This document shows positions 16,538 through 25,161 of a stretch of 25,386 nt of DNA, piece by piece (the stretch's first letter is position 1; each line of letters starts with the position of its first letter). The DNA is from an uncultured Selenomonadales bacterium (GTDB taxonomy: Bacteria; Bacillota; Clostridia; Christensenellales; QALW01): assembly GCA_905200615.1 (NCBI GenBank), contig CAJKLB010000035.1, forward strand, positions 1 to 25,386. The letters are read 5' to 3'. The translations under genes were made by a program, and so were the position numbers. Under the pieces are notes generated by a model. That model was not told the origin of the DNA and made no database searches. It saw only the letters and a program-made list of their open reading frames with translations.

Positions 16538-17229
16538 GCGTTAAAACGAATGCCGTTCACTTTAATACCGGGACCCATTGTAGTAGAAATAGAAACCGAT
16601 TTTAAATACGTACCTTTTGCCGCGGCAGGTTTTGCCTTAATAACGGCCTCCATCAGTGTTTTGATATTATCACCGAGTTTTTCTGTACCGAAGCTGACCT
16701 TGCCTACAGGCACGTGTATTATATTCGTTTTATCCACGCGGTATTCTACCTTACCGGCTTTAATATCCGTAACCGCTTTGGCTACGTCCATGGTAACCGT
16801 ACCGCTCTTGGGATTAGGCATAAGACCTTTGGGACCTAATACTTTACCTAAACGCCCCAACAATCCCATCATGTCAGGGGTTGCAACGATTACGTCATAA
16901 TCAAACCAGTTTTCGGTCTGAATCTTCTGTACCATTTCTTCAGCGCCTACAAAATCAGCACCGGCAGCCTGCGCCGCGTCCGCCTTTTCGCCTTTAGCGA
17001 TAACCAACACACGAAGCGTTTTACCTGTTCCGTGCGGAAGTACTACTACGCCCCGAACCTGCTGATCCGCCTGACGGGAATCTACGCCGAGCTTTATAGA
17101 AAGTTCAACAGTCTCATCAAATTTAGCTTTCGCCGTCTGTAAACAAAGCGCGATAGCCTCGTCCGGATCATACAATTTTTGTGAATCGATAAGCTTTGCG
17201 CTATCCTGATATTTTTTTCCTCTTTTCAT
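16534..17229 (-). CDS. rplA: Ribosomal protein L1
   Basis: L1 forms the mobile L1 stalk near the ribosomal E site and is a translational repressor of its own operon. The 231 residues are the usual length, with family phrases MKRGKKYQDSAKLID at the start, RGVVVLPHGTGK, GKVLGPKGLMPNPKSGT and a C-terminus ending GIRFNA. ATG start 5-6 bases after GGGAGG. It follows rplK by 70 bases that hold a structure resembling the L1 binding site. Confidence 0.97.
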   Translation of the reverse strand: MKRGKKYQDSAKLIDSQKLYDPDEAIALCLQTAKAKFDETVELSIKLGVDSRQADQQVRGVVVLPHGTGKTLRVLVIAKGEKADAAQAAGADFVGAEEMVQKIQTENWFDYDVIVATPDMMGLLGRLGKVLGPKGLMPNPKSGTVTMDVAKAVTDIKAGKVEYRVDKTNIIHVPVGKVSFGTEKLGDNIKTLMEAVIKAKPAAAKGTYLKSVSISTTMGPGIKVNGIRFNA

Positions 17230-17242
17230 TTTTTACCTCCCT

Positions 17243-17278
17243 GTGGTACTATCGGTGCGTTTTTACCGCCCCTCCCAC
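17243..17278 (-). promoter_or_regulatory. Putative L1-binding mRNA site before rplA
   Basis: The minus strand has GTGGGAGG, a short GC stem region (GGCG...CGCACC), then TACCAC just before the ribosome binding site. GGTGGGAGG and ATACCACC are the conserved strands of the 23S rRNA L1-stalk site, so this is probably where L1 blocks translation of its own gene. This is inference from the sequence match. Confidence 0.6.
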
Positions 17279-17299
17279 TGAATTTATGGTTTGCTTTTT

Positions 17300-17725
17300 T
17301 TAGTCAACCACGGTTACACCCATACTGCGCGCAGTACCGGCGATCATTGCCATTGCAGCTTCTACATCCGCTGCATTTAAATCCGGCATCTTCATTTCTG
17401 CAATCTCCTTAAGCTGTGCCTTGGTGATCTGCGCAACTTTATTCTTGTTGGGCACACCGGAACCGCTTTCAATTTTGCAGGCTTTTTTAATAAGAACAGC
17501 CGCAGGCGGAGTTTTGGTGATAAAGGAGAAAGATCTGTCCTGATAAATGGTGATCACACAGGGAATGATCAGCCCGGCGTCCTTTGCGGTACGCTCATTG
17601 AATTCCTTGCAGAAACCCGCAATATTGATTCCGTGAGGACCCAATACCGAACCTACCGGAGGAGCCGGTGTGGCTTTTCCCGCAGAGATCTGCAACTTTA
17701 CGATACCTGTAATTTTTTTAGCCAT
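17300..17725 (-). CDS. rplK: Ribosomal protein L11
   Basis: L11 binds the GTPase-associated centre of 23S rRNA and takes part in factor binding and in RelA-type stringent signalling. The 141 residues are the usual length, with MAKKITGIVKLQISAGKA, the PPVGSVLGPHGINI proline-rich motif, and KTPPAAVLIKKA before the RNA-binding C-terminal domain ending GTARSMGVTV. ATG start after TAGGAGG. It is preceded by about 120 bases of untranslated sequence after nusG with an L1-site-like hairpin. Confidence 0.97.
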   Translation of the reverse strand: MAKKITGIVKLQISAGKATPAPPVGSVLGPHGINIAGFCKEFNERTAKDAGLIIPCVITIYQDRSFSFITKTPPAAVLIKKACKIESGSGVPNKNKVAQITKAQLKEIAEMKMPDLNAADVEAAMAMIAGTARSMGVTVVD

Positions 17726-17750
17726 AATTACACCTCCTAAAAAAGTGCAT

Positions 17751-17792
17751 GTGGTTACGCGGATACATTACAAGAATTTTGTATCCTCCCAC
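17751..17792 (-). promoter_or_regulatory. Putative L1-binding mRNA site before rplK
   Basis: On the minus strand GTGGGAGGATACA and TGTATCC...AACCAC pair as a 7-bp stem (GGATACA/TGTATCC) topped by a 12-base loop, with an outer GTGG/CCAC helix and an internal loop between. The arrangement resembles the 23S rRNA L1 site and the copy before rplA. It lies 25 bases before the rplK start. Confidence 0.55.
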
Positions 17793-17845
17793 CCTGCCCG
17801 GTTAGCCGGCCGGACAGTATATAATACACACCACCAAGGTGTGAA

Positions 17846-18379
17846 TCATACTTTTTTTACCTGTATAAAATCAAGTTCTACCGTAGTATCCCGGTTAAAA
17901 ATAGAAACGAGCACGCGTACTTTCTGGTGAACTGTGTCCACTTCCTGCACCACGCCTTGAAAGTTCTCCAAGGGGCCGGAAACGATATCGACATAATCGC
18001 CCACCGCAACATCCAGCTTTACACGCACATTCTCGATCCCCATTCTTCGTACTTCTTCATTGGTAAGGGGAATCGGTACTTTAGAGCCCGGACCTACGAA
18101 ACCGGTAACTCCGCGGGTATTACGAATAAGATAAAGTGTCTGCTTGGTCATAATCATTTTGATCATCACATAGCTGGGGAACAGCTTATGCTGCACAAGC
18201 TTACGGCGTTCGTTCTTTACTTCCATAACTTCTTCTACGGGTATTTTCACTTCAAAAATATAGTCCTGAAGGCCCATATTTTCTACCATTTTATTGATGC
18301 TGTCCAGCACTTTATTTTCATACCCGGAATACGTATGGATTACATACCATTTGCCTTCATTTTCAGCAATATTACTCAT
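17846..18379 (-). CDS. nusG: Transcription termination/antitermination factor NusG
   Basis: NusG binds RNA polymerase to tune elongation, pausing and coupling to translation. The 177 residues show the NGN domain (GKWYVIHTYSGYENKV, then KLFPSYVMIKM and NTRGVTGFVGPG) and a C-terminal KOW domain (VGDYVDIVSGPLENFQGVVQEVD), the normal length and order. The start is the ATG at 18379 with GGAGG 9 bases upstream. The longer in-frame start at 18418 lies inside secE and adds residues unlike the family. Its ribosome binding site is inside the last codons of secE, and the gap between the genes is 4 bases, so they are translationally close. Confidence 0.96.
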   Translation of the reverse strand: MSNIAENEGKWYVIHTYSGYENKVLDSINKMVENMGLQDYIFEVKIPVEEVMEVKNERRKLVQHKLFPSYVMIKMIMTKQTLYLIRNTRGVTGFVGPGSKVPIPLTNEEVRRMGIENVRVKLDVAVGDYVDIVSGPLENFQGVVQEVDTVHQKVRVLVSIFNRDTTVELDFIQVKKV

Positions 18380-18383
18380 AACT

Positions 18384-18713
18384 TCAGCCTCCGATGCCGA
18401 ACCAGCCGGCCAGCACACTCGGAAGCTTTTCCGGATCGCTTATATAATTGATAAGCGCAGTAACGCCTAAATCCATCACAAAAAGCAAAACAGCACTGAC
18501 CACCACAAAAAGAACAACACAGGCCGCATAGGTGCGCAAATCCTCTTTGGTAGGCCAAGTAACCTTTTTTAATTCGGATATCATATCTCCGAAAGGATGC
18601 TTTCTCTCTTTTTTCTTTTTGACCTTTTTTTTCTTATCGCCTTTATCCGTCTTTTCGGGCTTGTCAACTACTGCGGCCTTTTCTACCGCCGTTTTTTCGT
18701 TATTTTCTGACAT
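18384..18713 (-). CDS. secE: Protein translocase subunit SecE
   Basis: SecE clamps SecY in the plasma-membrane translocon. At 109 residues it is longer than minimal Firmicutes SecE (about 60) because of an N-terminal cytoplasmic extension rich in Lys, Glu and Asp (about 1-42, with a run of lysines). The conserved core follows: ISELKKVTWPTKEDLRTY and a single membrane segment (about 65-90). AAAGG lies before the ATG. It sits 30 bases after rpmG with no tRNA-Trp between them. Confidence 0.95.
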   Translation of the reverse strand: MSENNEKTAVEKAAVVDKPEKTDKGDKKKKVKKKKERKHPFGDMISELKKVTWPTKEDLRTYAACVVLFVVVSAVLLFVMDLGVTALINYISDPEKLPSVLAGWFGIGG

Positions 18714-18743
18714 AATTCATCACACCTTTAATAAAATAAAAGA

Positions 18744-18905
18744 TTATTTCGTCTCTTTGTGCAAGGTATGTTTCTTGCAGAATCTGCAGTACTTTTGAAG
18801 CTCGATACGTTCTGCATTATTCTTTTTATTTTTCATGGTATCATAATTTCTATTCTTGCACTCTGTACACGCAAGAGTAATTTTTGTTCTCTGTCCTACT
18901 GCCAT
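18744..18905 (-). CDS. rpmG: Ribosomal protein L33, zinc-binding form
   Basis: A 53-residue protein of the large subunit. Cys13-x-x-Cys16 and Cys40-x-x-Cys43 make this the zinc-containing form, as opposed to the Cys-lacking paralogue used under zinc limitation. The start is the ATG at 18905 (MAVGQRTKITLACTEC) after GGGAGG; an upstream in-frame ATG at 18932 would add nine residues and lacks a binding site. It is the first gene of the rpmG-secE-nusG-rplKA transcript. Confidence 0.95.
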   Translation of the reverse strand: MAVGQRTKITLACTECKNRNYDTMKNKKNNAERIELQKYCRFCKKHTLHKETK

Positions 18906-18956
18906 CTTCAGCACCTCCCAAAAATAAAACAAACTACTCCAATGTTAAGCTTTATT

Positions 18957-18985
18957 AAAGTATCATATTTTCGCCTGTCTGTCAA
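18957..18985 (-). promoter_or_regulatory. Sigma-A promoter of the rpmG-secE-nusG-rplKA transcript
   Basis: TTGACA (18980-18985) is a perfect -35 hexamer. TACTTT (18957-18962) is a weaker -10, after a 17-base spacer. It lies about 50 bases before rpmG and only some 30 bases past the stop of the femX-like gene. Confidence 0.7.
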
Positions 18986-19015
18986 TTGATATTTGTATAT
19001 TTTGTAAAAAAATTT

Positions 19016-20086
19016 CTATTTTCCGCTTTTTAAGCGAGAAAAGGCCTTCCGTGTTTTTTTTCGCAGAGATTCAGCAAAACGAAACAGTCCGTACCAGAAC
19101 GGTTTAAACACAAGATCAAACTCCCCGATCATTTCCGTAGCTTCGCCCGCAAAACCTTTTTTAAATTTATATAAGCCGTATATCGGATTATTCTCATCTT
19201 CAATAATCCCGGGAACGCCGCGCAGATCATATACCGTGCAGCCGTTTTCAAGACTCCACCGAATCATTTCCCACTGAATTAAGTAATTGGGCATATAATT
19301 TCTGTATTGATTACCGGATGCGCCGTAAAGATACAAGCATTTATTCCCGTAAAGCCCCGCCATGGTACCGGAAACACATTCCATGTGCTCCTGGTCATCA
19401 CCCGCATACGCTAAAAAGATCCTGCAATATTTTCCTAAACAATCATACATTCTATAAAAATAATCGATATTTCTGATCACAAAACCATCTCGTTCTCCGG
19501 TAGTTTTCATTAGCTCAAAAAATGCGGGAATATCCTCACGCGTTCCGATTTTAATCTGCACGCCTTTTTTTTGTGCCAGCCGAATATTATAACGGGTTTT
19601 ATGGTGAAAGCTTTTCAGCAGCTCTTCTTCGGTTTTATTTTTTAGATCCACACGCATTAAAAAGCGTGCCTGGACACCCTCTAAATTATAATAATCATTT
19701 TTCAGTGTATACCCCAATTTTTTCATAATGCGGGCATACTCTAAATCATCGGCGGGCGTATCCGTATCGATTTTTAACGTCATAGCCTTATATTTTTTTG
19801 CAATTTTTTTTGCTTCCTCTGTAATTTTTTTGAGCATCTCCTCATCGTGCAAATCACAAATCGGTCCCCGGGGAGCGTACATAAAGGTACAAGGAAACAT
19901 AGGAATTTTTCGAATCAAAATACTTAAGGTTCCTGTAATTTTTCCTTCTTCGTTCCGAATAATAACAAATTCATTTACCCAGGCTGATTTCACTTTTCCC
20001 CATTCTGCCGACTGCAAAATATGGCTGCGCGGATGATTCGTTGTAAATTCGGTATATTCTTCCAAAAGCTGCGGTGTCATTTTCAT
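19016..20086 (-). CDS. FemABX-family peptidoglycan bridge aminoacyltransferase
   Basis: A 356-residue protein of the FemAB/FemX/MurM family (tandem GNAT folds), which transfers amino acids from aminoacyl-tRNA to the lipid II stem peptide. Family features include the N-terminal ILQSAEWGKVKSAW, FMYAPRGPICD, the SFHHKTRYNIRLAQKKGV block at about 155-172, YLYGASGNQYRNYMPNYLIQWEMI, and the C-terminal DLRGVPG...YGLYKFKKGFAG. It lacks the coiled-coil arm seen in some relatives. The amino acid added cannot be read from sequence. The start follows the ybeY stop by 3 bases, with the binding site AGAGGGG inside ybeY; a second Met at residue 3 is an alternative. It is the last gene of the operon. A short CGCTT/AAGCG hairpin near the stop is only a weak terminator candidate. 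Confidence 0.85.
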   Translation of the reverse strand: MKMTPQLLEEYTEFTTNHPRSHILQSAEWGKVKSAWVNEFVIIRNEEGKITGTLSILIRKIPMFPCTFMYAPRGPICDLHDEEMLKKITEEAKKIAKKYKAMTLKIDTDTPADDLEYARIMKKLGYTLKNDYYNLEGVQARFLMRVDLKNKTEEELLKSFHHKTRYNIRLAQKKGVQIKIGTREDIPAFFELMKTTGERDGFVIRNIDYFYRMYDCLGKYCRIFLAYAGDDQEHMECVSGTMAGLYGNKCLYLYGASGNQYRNYMPNYLIQWEMIRWSLENGCTVYDLRGVPGIIEDENNPIYGLYKFKKGFAGEATEMIGEFDLVFKPFWYGLFRFAESLRKKTRKAFSRLKSGK

Positions 20087-20089
20087 TTT

Positions 20090-20566
20090 TTAATCCCCTC
20101 TGGTAATATTCATTTTCAAAAGTAATTCTTCTTCTTTTTTTCGCATAGCGTTTTTTTCTTCTTCCGTCATATGGTCGTATCCCAAAAGATGAAGCACTCC
20201 ATGCACGCACAAATAAGCTGCTTCTCTTTTACAGCTGTGCCCGTATTCCTCCGCTTGTTCCTTCACTCTCGGCAGAGAGATTACAATATCACCGAGCATA
20301 CCGCAGTCTGTTTCCGGATTCACAAACGGATTTTCTTCCTGAGAAACTTCCCAAAGCGGAAAAGAAAGAACGTCTGTCGGACTGTCGATCTGGCGATACT
20401 CTTTATTCAATTGACGAATCTGTTCATTATCCGTAAGGGTAACCGTCAGTTCCCAATCCTCGCGCCCTGTCTGTTCCTTTACCGCCGTTTCAGCCACCAT
20501 TTGCAGCAATTGAACATATTCCGCGCTCTCTTGTGTTTCCAACATATCAATAACTTCCACTTTCAA
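20090..20566 (-). CDS. ybeY: Endoribonuclease YbeY (rRNA maturation factor)
   Basis: A single-strand RNase acting in 16S rRNA 3'-end processing and ribosome quality control. The zinc motif H-x3-H-x5-H appears as HGVLHLLGYDH, and SPTDVLSFPL and LGDIVISLP are typical of the family. I choose TTG at 20566 as the start (MKVEVIDMLE..., 158 residues, the usual length), with GGAG 10 bases before it. An in-frame ATG at 20632 would extend 22 residues into pgpH with an unfamiliar basic sequence. With the TTG start the gene overlaps the end of pgpH by 20 bases, so translation is likely coupled. Confidence 0.93.
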   Translation of the reverse strand: MKVEVIDMLETQESAEYVQLLQMVAETAVKEQTGREDWELTVTLTDNEQIRQLNKEYRQIDSPTDVLSFPLWEVSQEENPFVNPETDCGMLGDIVISLPRVKEQAEEYGHSCKREAAYLCVHGVLHLLGYDHMTEEEKNAMRKKEEELLLKMNITRGD

Positions 20567-22751
20567 GCTTCTTTTTCTCCTGTTCCCCGTATTTGATTCT
20601 CGTATGATACATTGCCGCCAGCGTTGCGGCAAAAGAATGCTTAATCATATTGATATCTCTCAAAGAAAGATCGCATTCATCCAATTCCCCGTCTTCCATA
20701 CGCGCCTTAAACATTTTTTCAATTTGCGCCCATATCACATCATTAGTCTTTTCATCTAAAGACCGCACCGAAGCCTCCACACAATCGGCAAGCAAAATAA
20801 TCCCTGCTTCCTTGGTCTGCGGATTCGGCCCGGGATAACGAAAATCATTGATATCGGTATTCGGATCATTCTCCAAAGCTTTATTATAAAAATACAAAAC
20901 GGCCGATGTTCCGTGATGCTGCTGAATTACATCGATAATTTCTCTGGGCAATTTATTGGCTTTGGCCATTTGTACGCCTTCGGTAATATGCGCAAAAATC
21001 ATTCGAGCGCTTTCATAAGGTGAAAGAGTGCTGTGAAAATTTTCGGAATCTGCCGTTTGATTTTCCGTATAACACTCCGGCATACGCATCTTTCCGATAT
21101 CATGATACAATGATGCGGCTCGTGCCAGCATAGCGTTTGCCCCGATATCTTTAGCGGCATTTTCCGCCAGTTCCGCAACAGCAATAGAATGCTGATATGT
21201 CCCCGGAATTTCAATGCTGATTTTCCGCAAAAGATCGCTGCCGGAATTAGAAAGCTCCAGTAATTTTGACTGGGTTAATAAATTAAACATGCTCTCCCAT
21301 ATGGAAAGCGAACCGGTACTTAAAATAGAGGCTACCGCGCCGCCTGCTAAACTATAAAGGGATGCAATAAAGCTTGCTTCCAAACTTTTTCCGGCAATGA
21401 TAAGCATAAAGAGAGTACTTACCATACTAACAAAGCCGGCAATCACTCCCGGCAGCAGCAATTTCCCCCGAGAAGCTGCTTTTACGATTTTGCATACATA
21501 AATGGCCGCCGAACCTCCGGCGACAGAGGAAACCATTAATGCAACCGACTCCACCCCGAATAAATTGCTGCCTTGTGAAAACAACATAGCCATAATAACA
21601 GAAAGCGCTATATTGATAATAATCGCCAGTCGCTCTTCAAAAAAGATTGCCAGCAGTACAGCACACATCGTAGTATTCATCATCATTGACCATCCCACAC
21701 TCTTGAAAATGAGGGAGATAACAATATTTACAATAAGAAGCAAGCATATAAGCAGGATGCTTTTGGGCTGACGGGCAATTTTCTTTTCAAACAACACAAT
21801 ATACCATATGGTTAAAACAAACATAATCAACACCAATCCCATGGCACCGATAAAAAGGCCGTAAAAAATGCCACCGTCTTTAAGCATTCCCAGCTTTTTA
21901 AGCATATCATATTGATTTTGCGTTACGATCTCATCTTTTTCTACAATGATCTCGCCCTTTTGCTTATATACGGCAGAAACCTCATTTTCCGCTTCCTGAC
22001 GCGCTTTTTCAGTCGCTTGTTCATCAATTACGCTGTTAGGCGCCAGTCTGGTCTGTACAACTTCGGCTAAAAGATCTTTTATGGTTTGATCCTCAGTAGC
22101 TTCTGTATTTTTTATTTCCTGTGTAAATTCCTCAATTTCAGTTATGATCTGCACCTCTGTAATCCCATCGTTTAACCGACTCTCCAGCTGAGGCATAAAC
22201 CATTCTTTTAGTTTTTCAATATCATCAGGATTGGTATCCAATACGGAAATGACTTTAGCCGATATTTCCAAATTAGAGGAAGTTTTTAAAAAAGAAAGCT
22301 CATTATCCGCAAACGCTTTTACCTTTGCGGTATCATAAGGCGCAATATAACCGCCGTCATCTTCATAGACAAGCCTTATACTGTAACCGTAAGAAGAAGC
22401 CGCATATAGACCTTCAAAAACGGTATTTTCAAAAAAATCAATCTCCTGATCCGTTTTAGCTTTATCCGGAACATAAATATCTGCCACAGACGCTCTGGCA
22501 GCAAGTTTTGCTTCTTCTGTGGCAGCGGTATCCTCTACTTCTGCAATAGCATACACCGTTTCTCCGGCGGCTTCTCCCACAGTAAAATCATAGGTGGCAG
22601 GCATCGTTTCAAGCAGCACCATCACTACAATAAAAGCGTAGGTAAAAACAGCGCAAAAAATTGCTACGGCATTATTACGAAGCCGCAGATAGTACTGTTT
22701 GGTTACACTGTTGCCCAAACTATTTTTTCTTCTATCACGTTTTGGGGGCAT
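20547..22751 (-). CDS. pgpH: 7TM-HD phosphohydrolase, PgpH family (c-di-AMP phosphodiesterase)
   Basis: PgpH-type proteins hydrolyse the second messenger c-di-AMP to pApA (shown for Listeria PgpH). The 734 residues contain a basic N-terminus, a first membrane helix (about 28-50), an extracellular 7TMR-HDED-type domain (about 55-295), a block of membrane helices (about 298-490) and a cytoplasmic HD domain. The metal-binding His550-Asp551 lies in LYHDIGKM, followed by IQQHHGTS. Length and order match the family (B. subtilis YqfF). The ATG start is 6 bases after phoH, with AGAGG inside phoH. c-di-AMP controls potassium, osmotic balance and cell-wall homeostasis, which fits operon membership with a FemX-like enzyme. 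Confidence 0.93.
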   Translation of the reverse strand: MPPKRDRRKNSLGNSVTKQYYLRLRNNAVAIFCAVFTYAFIVVMVLLETMPATYDFTVGEAAGETVYAIAEVEDTAATEEAKLAARASVADIYVPDKAKTDQEIDFFENTVFEGLYAASSYGYSIRLVYEDDGGYIAPYDTAKVKAFADNELSFLKTSSNLEISAKVISVLDTNPDDIEKLKEWFMPQLESRLNDGITEVQIITEIEEFTQEIKNTEATEDQTIKDLLAEVVQTRLAPNSVIDEQATEKARQEAENEVSAVYKQKGEIIVEKDEIVTQNQYDMLKKLGMLKDGGIFYGLFIGAMGLVLIMFVLTIWYIVLFEKKIARQPKSILLICLLLIVNIVISLIFKSVGWSMMMNTTMCAVLLAIFFEERLAIIINIALSVIMAMLFSQGSNLFGVESVALMVSSVAGGSAAIYVCKIVKAASRGKLLLPGVIAGFVSMVSTLFMLIIAGKSLEASFIASLYSLAGGAVASILSTGSLSIWESMFNLLTQSKLLELSNSGSDLLRKISIEIPGTYQHSIAVAELAENAAKDIGANAMLARAASLYHDIGKMRMPECYTENQTADSENFHSTLSPYESARMIFAHITEGVQMAKANKLPREIIDVIQQHHGTSAVLYFYNKALENDPNTDINDFRYPGPNPQTKEAGIILLADCVEASVRSLDEKTNDVIWAQIEKMFKARMEDGELDECDLSLRDINMIKHSFAATLAAMYHTRIKYGEQEKKKLESGSY

Positions 22752-22757
22752 TTCCGT

Positions 22758-23714
22758 TTACCTCTTCTGTTCAGTGCTTTTATCATAAGCCCTGATAATA
22801 TTCATAACCAACTCATGGCGTACCACATCTTTAGCCGTAAGCATACAGATTGCAAGCTTGTCTATCCCGCTTAAAATACTGATAGCATGCTTTAATCCGC
22901 TCACTTTTCCCATAGGAAGGTCAATCTGGGTAAGATCCCCGGTTATCACCATTTTCGATCCCTCGCCTAATCGGGTAAGAAACATCTTCATTTGCTCAAT
23001 GGTTGTATTCTGCGCCTCATCTAAAATAATATAAGCATCGTTAAGAGTTCGTCCGCGCATATAAGCAAGCGGTGCCACTTCAATAGCGCCGCGCTCCCAA
23101 AGCTTTTGATAGGCTTCAATCCCCATCATCTCATAAATAGCGTCGTACAGCGGCCGCAGATAAGGATCTACCTTTTGCTGCAGGTCCCCCGGAAGAAAAC
23201 CCAGTTTCTCCCCCGCCTCTACCGCGGGGCGCGTTAAAATAATTTTTGAAACTTCTTTATTCTTAAAAGCCATCACCGCATTGGCCATTGCCAAATACGT
23301 CTTACCCGTTCCCGCGGGACCTACACCGAACACAATGGTATTTTTTTGCATAGCCTTTACATACTTTTGCTGACCCAAAGTTTTACAGCGAATCTGCGTT
23401 CCTTTATAGGTGATCGCCACCACATCGCTCATTATCTCTTCAACCAGCTCATCGCGTCCCTCTTTTGCCAATTCCACCGCATAACGAATTCTGGTACGGT
23501 CAATTTTTTCTTTGCGCGAAAGCAAATTGATCAATCGATTGATCACTCGCACAGCGACTGCTGATTTTTCTTCATCATCACTGTCTACCAAAAGCTGATC
23601 ATCCCGCAGGGAAATTCTTACACCGAGTTCATCCTCTATAATTCTGATATTTTCGTCATACATGCCGAAAAGCTCGGGAAGATATTCATTTTTTTCAATA
23701 TTTACAACCCCCAT
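22758..23714 (-). CDS. phoH: PhoH-like ATPase
   Basis: A 318-residue cytoplasmic P-loop ATPase of the PhoH/PhoL type. Walker A is GPAGTGKT near residues 129-137, Walker B is AYIILDEAQN near 228-236, followed by MVITGDLTQIDLP. An N-terminal KH-like region (about 1-100) suggests RNA binding. PhoH genes next to ybeY are a conserved pairing linked to RNA processing; the exact role is not settled. I start at the ATG at 23714 (MGVVNIEK), preceded by AAAGGAG. The longer start at 23729 overlaps the yqfD stop and has no clear binding site. Confidence 0.93.
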   Translation of the reverse strand: MGVVNIEKNEYLPELFGMYDENIRIIEDELGVRISLRDDQLLVDSDDEEKSAVAVRVINRLINLLSRKEKIDRTRIRYAVELAKEGRDELVEEIMSDVVAITYKGTQIRCKTLGQQKYVKAMQKNTIVFGVGPAGTGKTYLAMANAVMAFKNKEVSKIILTRPAVEAGEKLGFLPGDLQQKVDPYLRPLYDAIYEMMGIEAYQKLWERGAIEVAPLAYMRGRTLNDAYIILDEAQNTTIEQMKMFLTRLGEGSKMVITGDLTQIDLPMGKVSGLKHAISILSGIDKLAICMLTAKDVVRHELVMNIIRAYDKSTEQKR

Positions 23715-23725
23715 TGAATCTCCTT

Positions 23726-24865
23726 TCATTCTCTTACGGCAACATCCTCAATGGTTTCAATATATACAAACACCCGTACTATACCGTTCTCCTCTTCTAC
23801 GGTGGTCTTCGTTTCGGCTATGCGGGCGTCTTCCGGCAAAAGCAATTGCAAGCTTTCGGTCAGATCTTTTTCCGCCTGCAAAACCGCAGCCTCTTTATCT
23901 ATCGTTACCAAAATATTTTCCGTTTCTATATAAGTGGTTTCCCGAATCATAATCGGAAGCCCTGCGCATTCAATATTTTTTTCTTCTACAGAAAACTGTT
24001 CAAATTCATTCTGCCCGCCCAATGCCACATTCATTCCGAATACCGAAAGATTTCTTACCGTTTTCGTCCTGCCGGTGGGCTGCGCAATCATTTCCTCAAG
24101 CAAAATTTCCGCGGAATCATAATACCATACACTGGCCAAAGCCTTTCCCTGCGGCGTTACCTGATAGATATTTTCACCAAATTGAACACTGCCATCGATC
24201 AACGTTTGCCCTTTAGAAACGATCTGTCCGTTTTTTACCTGCGCTGTGCCCTGAGTAACGATCAGATTTTTTATCATGCAATCTTTCGCTGCTACAATAT
24301 TTCCGTTCGGAACTTCCTCCGGCTTTAAGCTGTGATCCTCTTTTACATATACATCCACAACGGCGCCTTTTACGGAAATAGAAGACCACAGGATATCTTC
24401 CTGCTGCGAAGTAAGCATTTTTTGCGCCTCTTCAATACGTTCCGCAACCGCGCCGTGCCAATCCAGCAATCCATATTCCCGTAAAATCTGCTCGATCTGT
24501 TCCGGATGACTGCTGCCTGTTACCCGAATTTCCCATGTGCGCTGCGAAGCGGTAATCAAGGCCGAAAAAGACAGTATCATTCCCAACAGCAAGGCGATTC
24601 TGCGAACATTCGCGCTTACCGCAAAGGAAAGGCCTCTGCGCCTGATATAATCTGTCTTATAACTCTGCGCGGGAATAAGACGTTTCAGCTTTTTTAAATC
24701 GCTCCGAAAAACATCTGCCTCAATGCAGGCATACTCTGTGCGAACAACATTTTCCAAAAGGATGCCGTTTTCCGCCGCCATATTCAGCAAGTTTTCCAAG
24801 GAAAGCCCCGTGACCTTTACACGCACCTTACCTAATATAAAATTGTTTTTTATTAATTTTACCAT
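23726..24865 (-). CDS. yqfD: Sporulation protein YqfD
   Basis: A 379-residue protein of the YqfD family, expressed in the mother cell under sigma E in Bacillus and required for normal sporulation in some species. It has an N-terminal cytoplasmic part with repeated short domains (about 1-85), one membrane helix (about 89-107, ALLLGMILSFSALITA) and a large part outside the membrane with WEIRVTG and AVVDVYVKE motifs. Its biochemical activity is unknown. The gap to yqfC is 10 bases. Presence of this gene indicates an endospore-forming lineage. Confidence 0.92.
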   Translation of the reverse strand: MVKLIKNNFILGKVRVKVTGLSLENLLNMAAENGILLENVVRTEYACIEADVFRSDLKKLKRLIPAQSYKTDYIRRRGLSFAVSANVRRIALLLGMILSFSALITASQRTWEIRVTGSSHPEQIEQILREYGLLDWHGAVAERIEEAQKMLTSQQEDILWSSISVKGAVVDVYVKEDHSLKPEEVPNGNIVAAKDCMIKNLIVTQGTAQVKNGQIVSKGQTLIDGSVQFGENIYQVTPQGKALASVWYYDSAEILLEEMIAQPTGRTKTVRNLSVFGMNVALGGQNEFEQFSVEEKNIECAGLPIMIRETTYIETENILVTIDKEAAVLQAEKDLTESLQLLLPEDARIAETKTTVEEENGIVRVFVYIETIEDVAVRE

Positions 24866-24875
24866 ATTTACACCC

Positions 24876-25142
24876 TCAGGTCAAATATTCTATCGATAAA
24901 ATTGTGCCTTTTATCTTCAGGCAATAACCGTCCAATTCTTCAATCACCAAATTACTTCCGTTTACCGCAAGCAGTCTCTTTCCTTTCCATACCTTGATGC
25001 ATTCTTTTTTCATATCGGCAATTCCTGTATGATTTTCAATGGTAACATAACGGTCATCCCAAAGAGATATCCGCATAATTTCCCGAACGCTTTCAGCCGG
25101 AAGTCCGCTTTTATGCATAATATTATTGCTGTCCAAAAACAT
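24876..25142 (-). CDS. yqfC: Sporulation protein YqfC (YabP/YqfC family)
   Basis: A small protein of 88 residues with the family phrases ISLWDDRYVTIENHTGI and LVIEELDGYCLKIKG. YabP/YqfC proteins act in spore coat or cortex formation; YqfC itself is little characterised. The start is the ATG at 25142 with AGGAGG 7 bases upstream; the longer in-frame start at 25214 would cover the sigma-E-like promoter and is rejected. It is the first gene of the six-gene operon. rpsU and yqeY, which often precede it in Firmicutes, are not in the visible upstream sequence. Confidence 0.92.
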   Translation of the reverse strand: MFLDSNNIMHKSGLPAESVREIMRISLWDDRYVTIENHTGIADMKKECIKVWKGKRLLAVNGSNLVIEELDGYCLKIKGTILSIEYLT

Positions 25143-25161
25143 AAAATTCCTCCTCTTGCAG

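Noticed and set aside
17826..17845. CACACC/GGTGTG hairpin right after nusG, considered as a terminator
   Set aside because: The stem is only about 6 bp with no T-run, and I find no separate promoter before rplK, so transcription probably continues from nusG into rplK.
18714..18743. tRNA-Trp gene between rpmG and secE, common in Firmicutes
   Set aside because: Only 30 bases separate the genes and no tRNA fold is possible.
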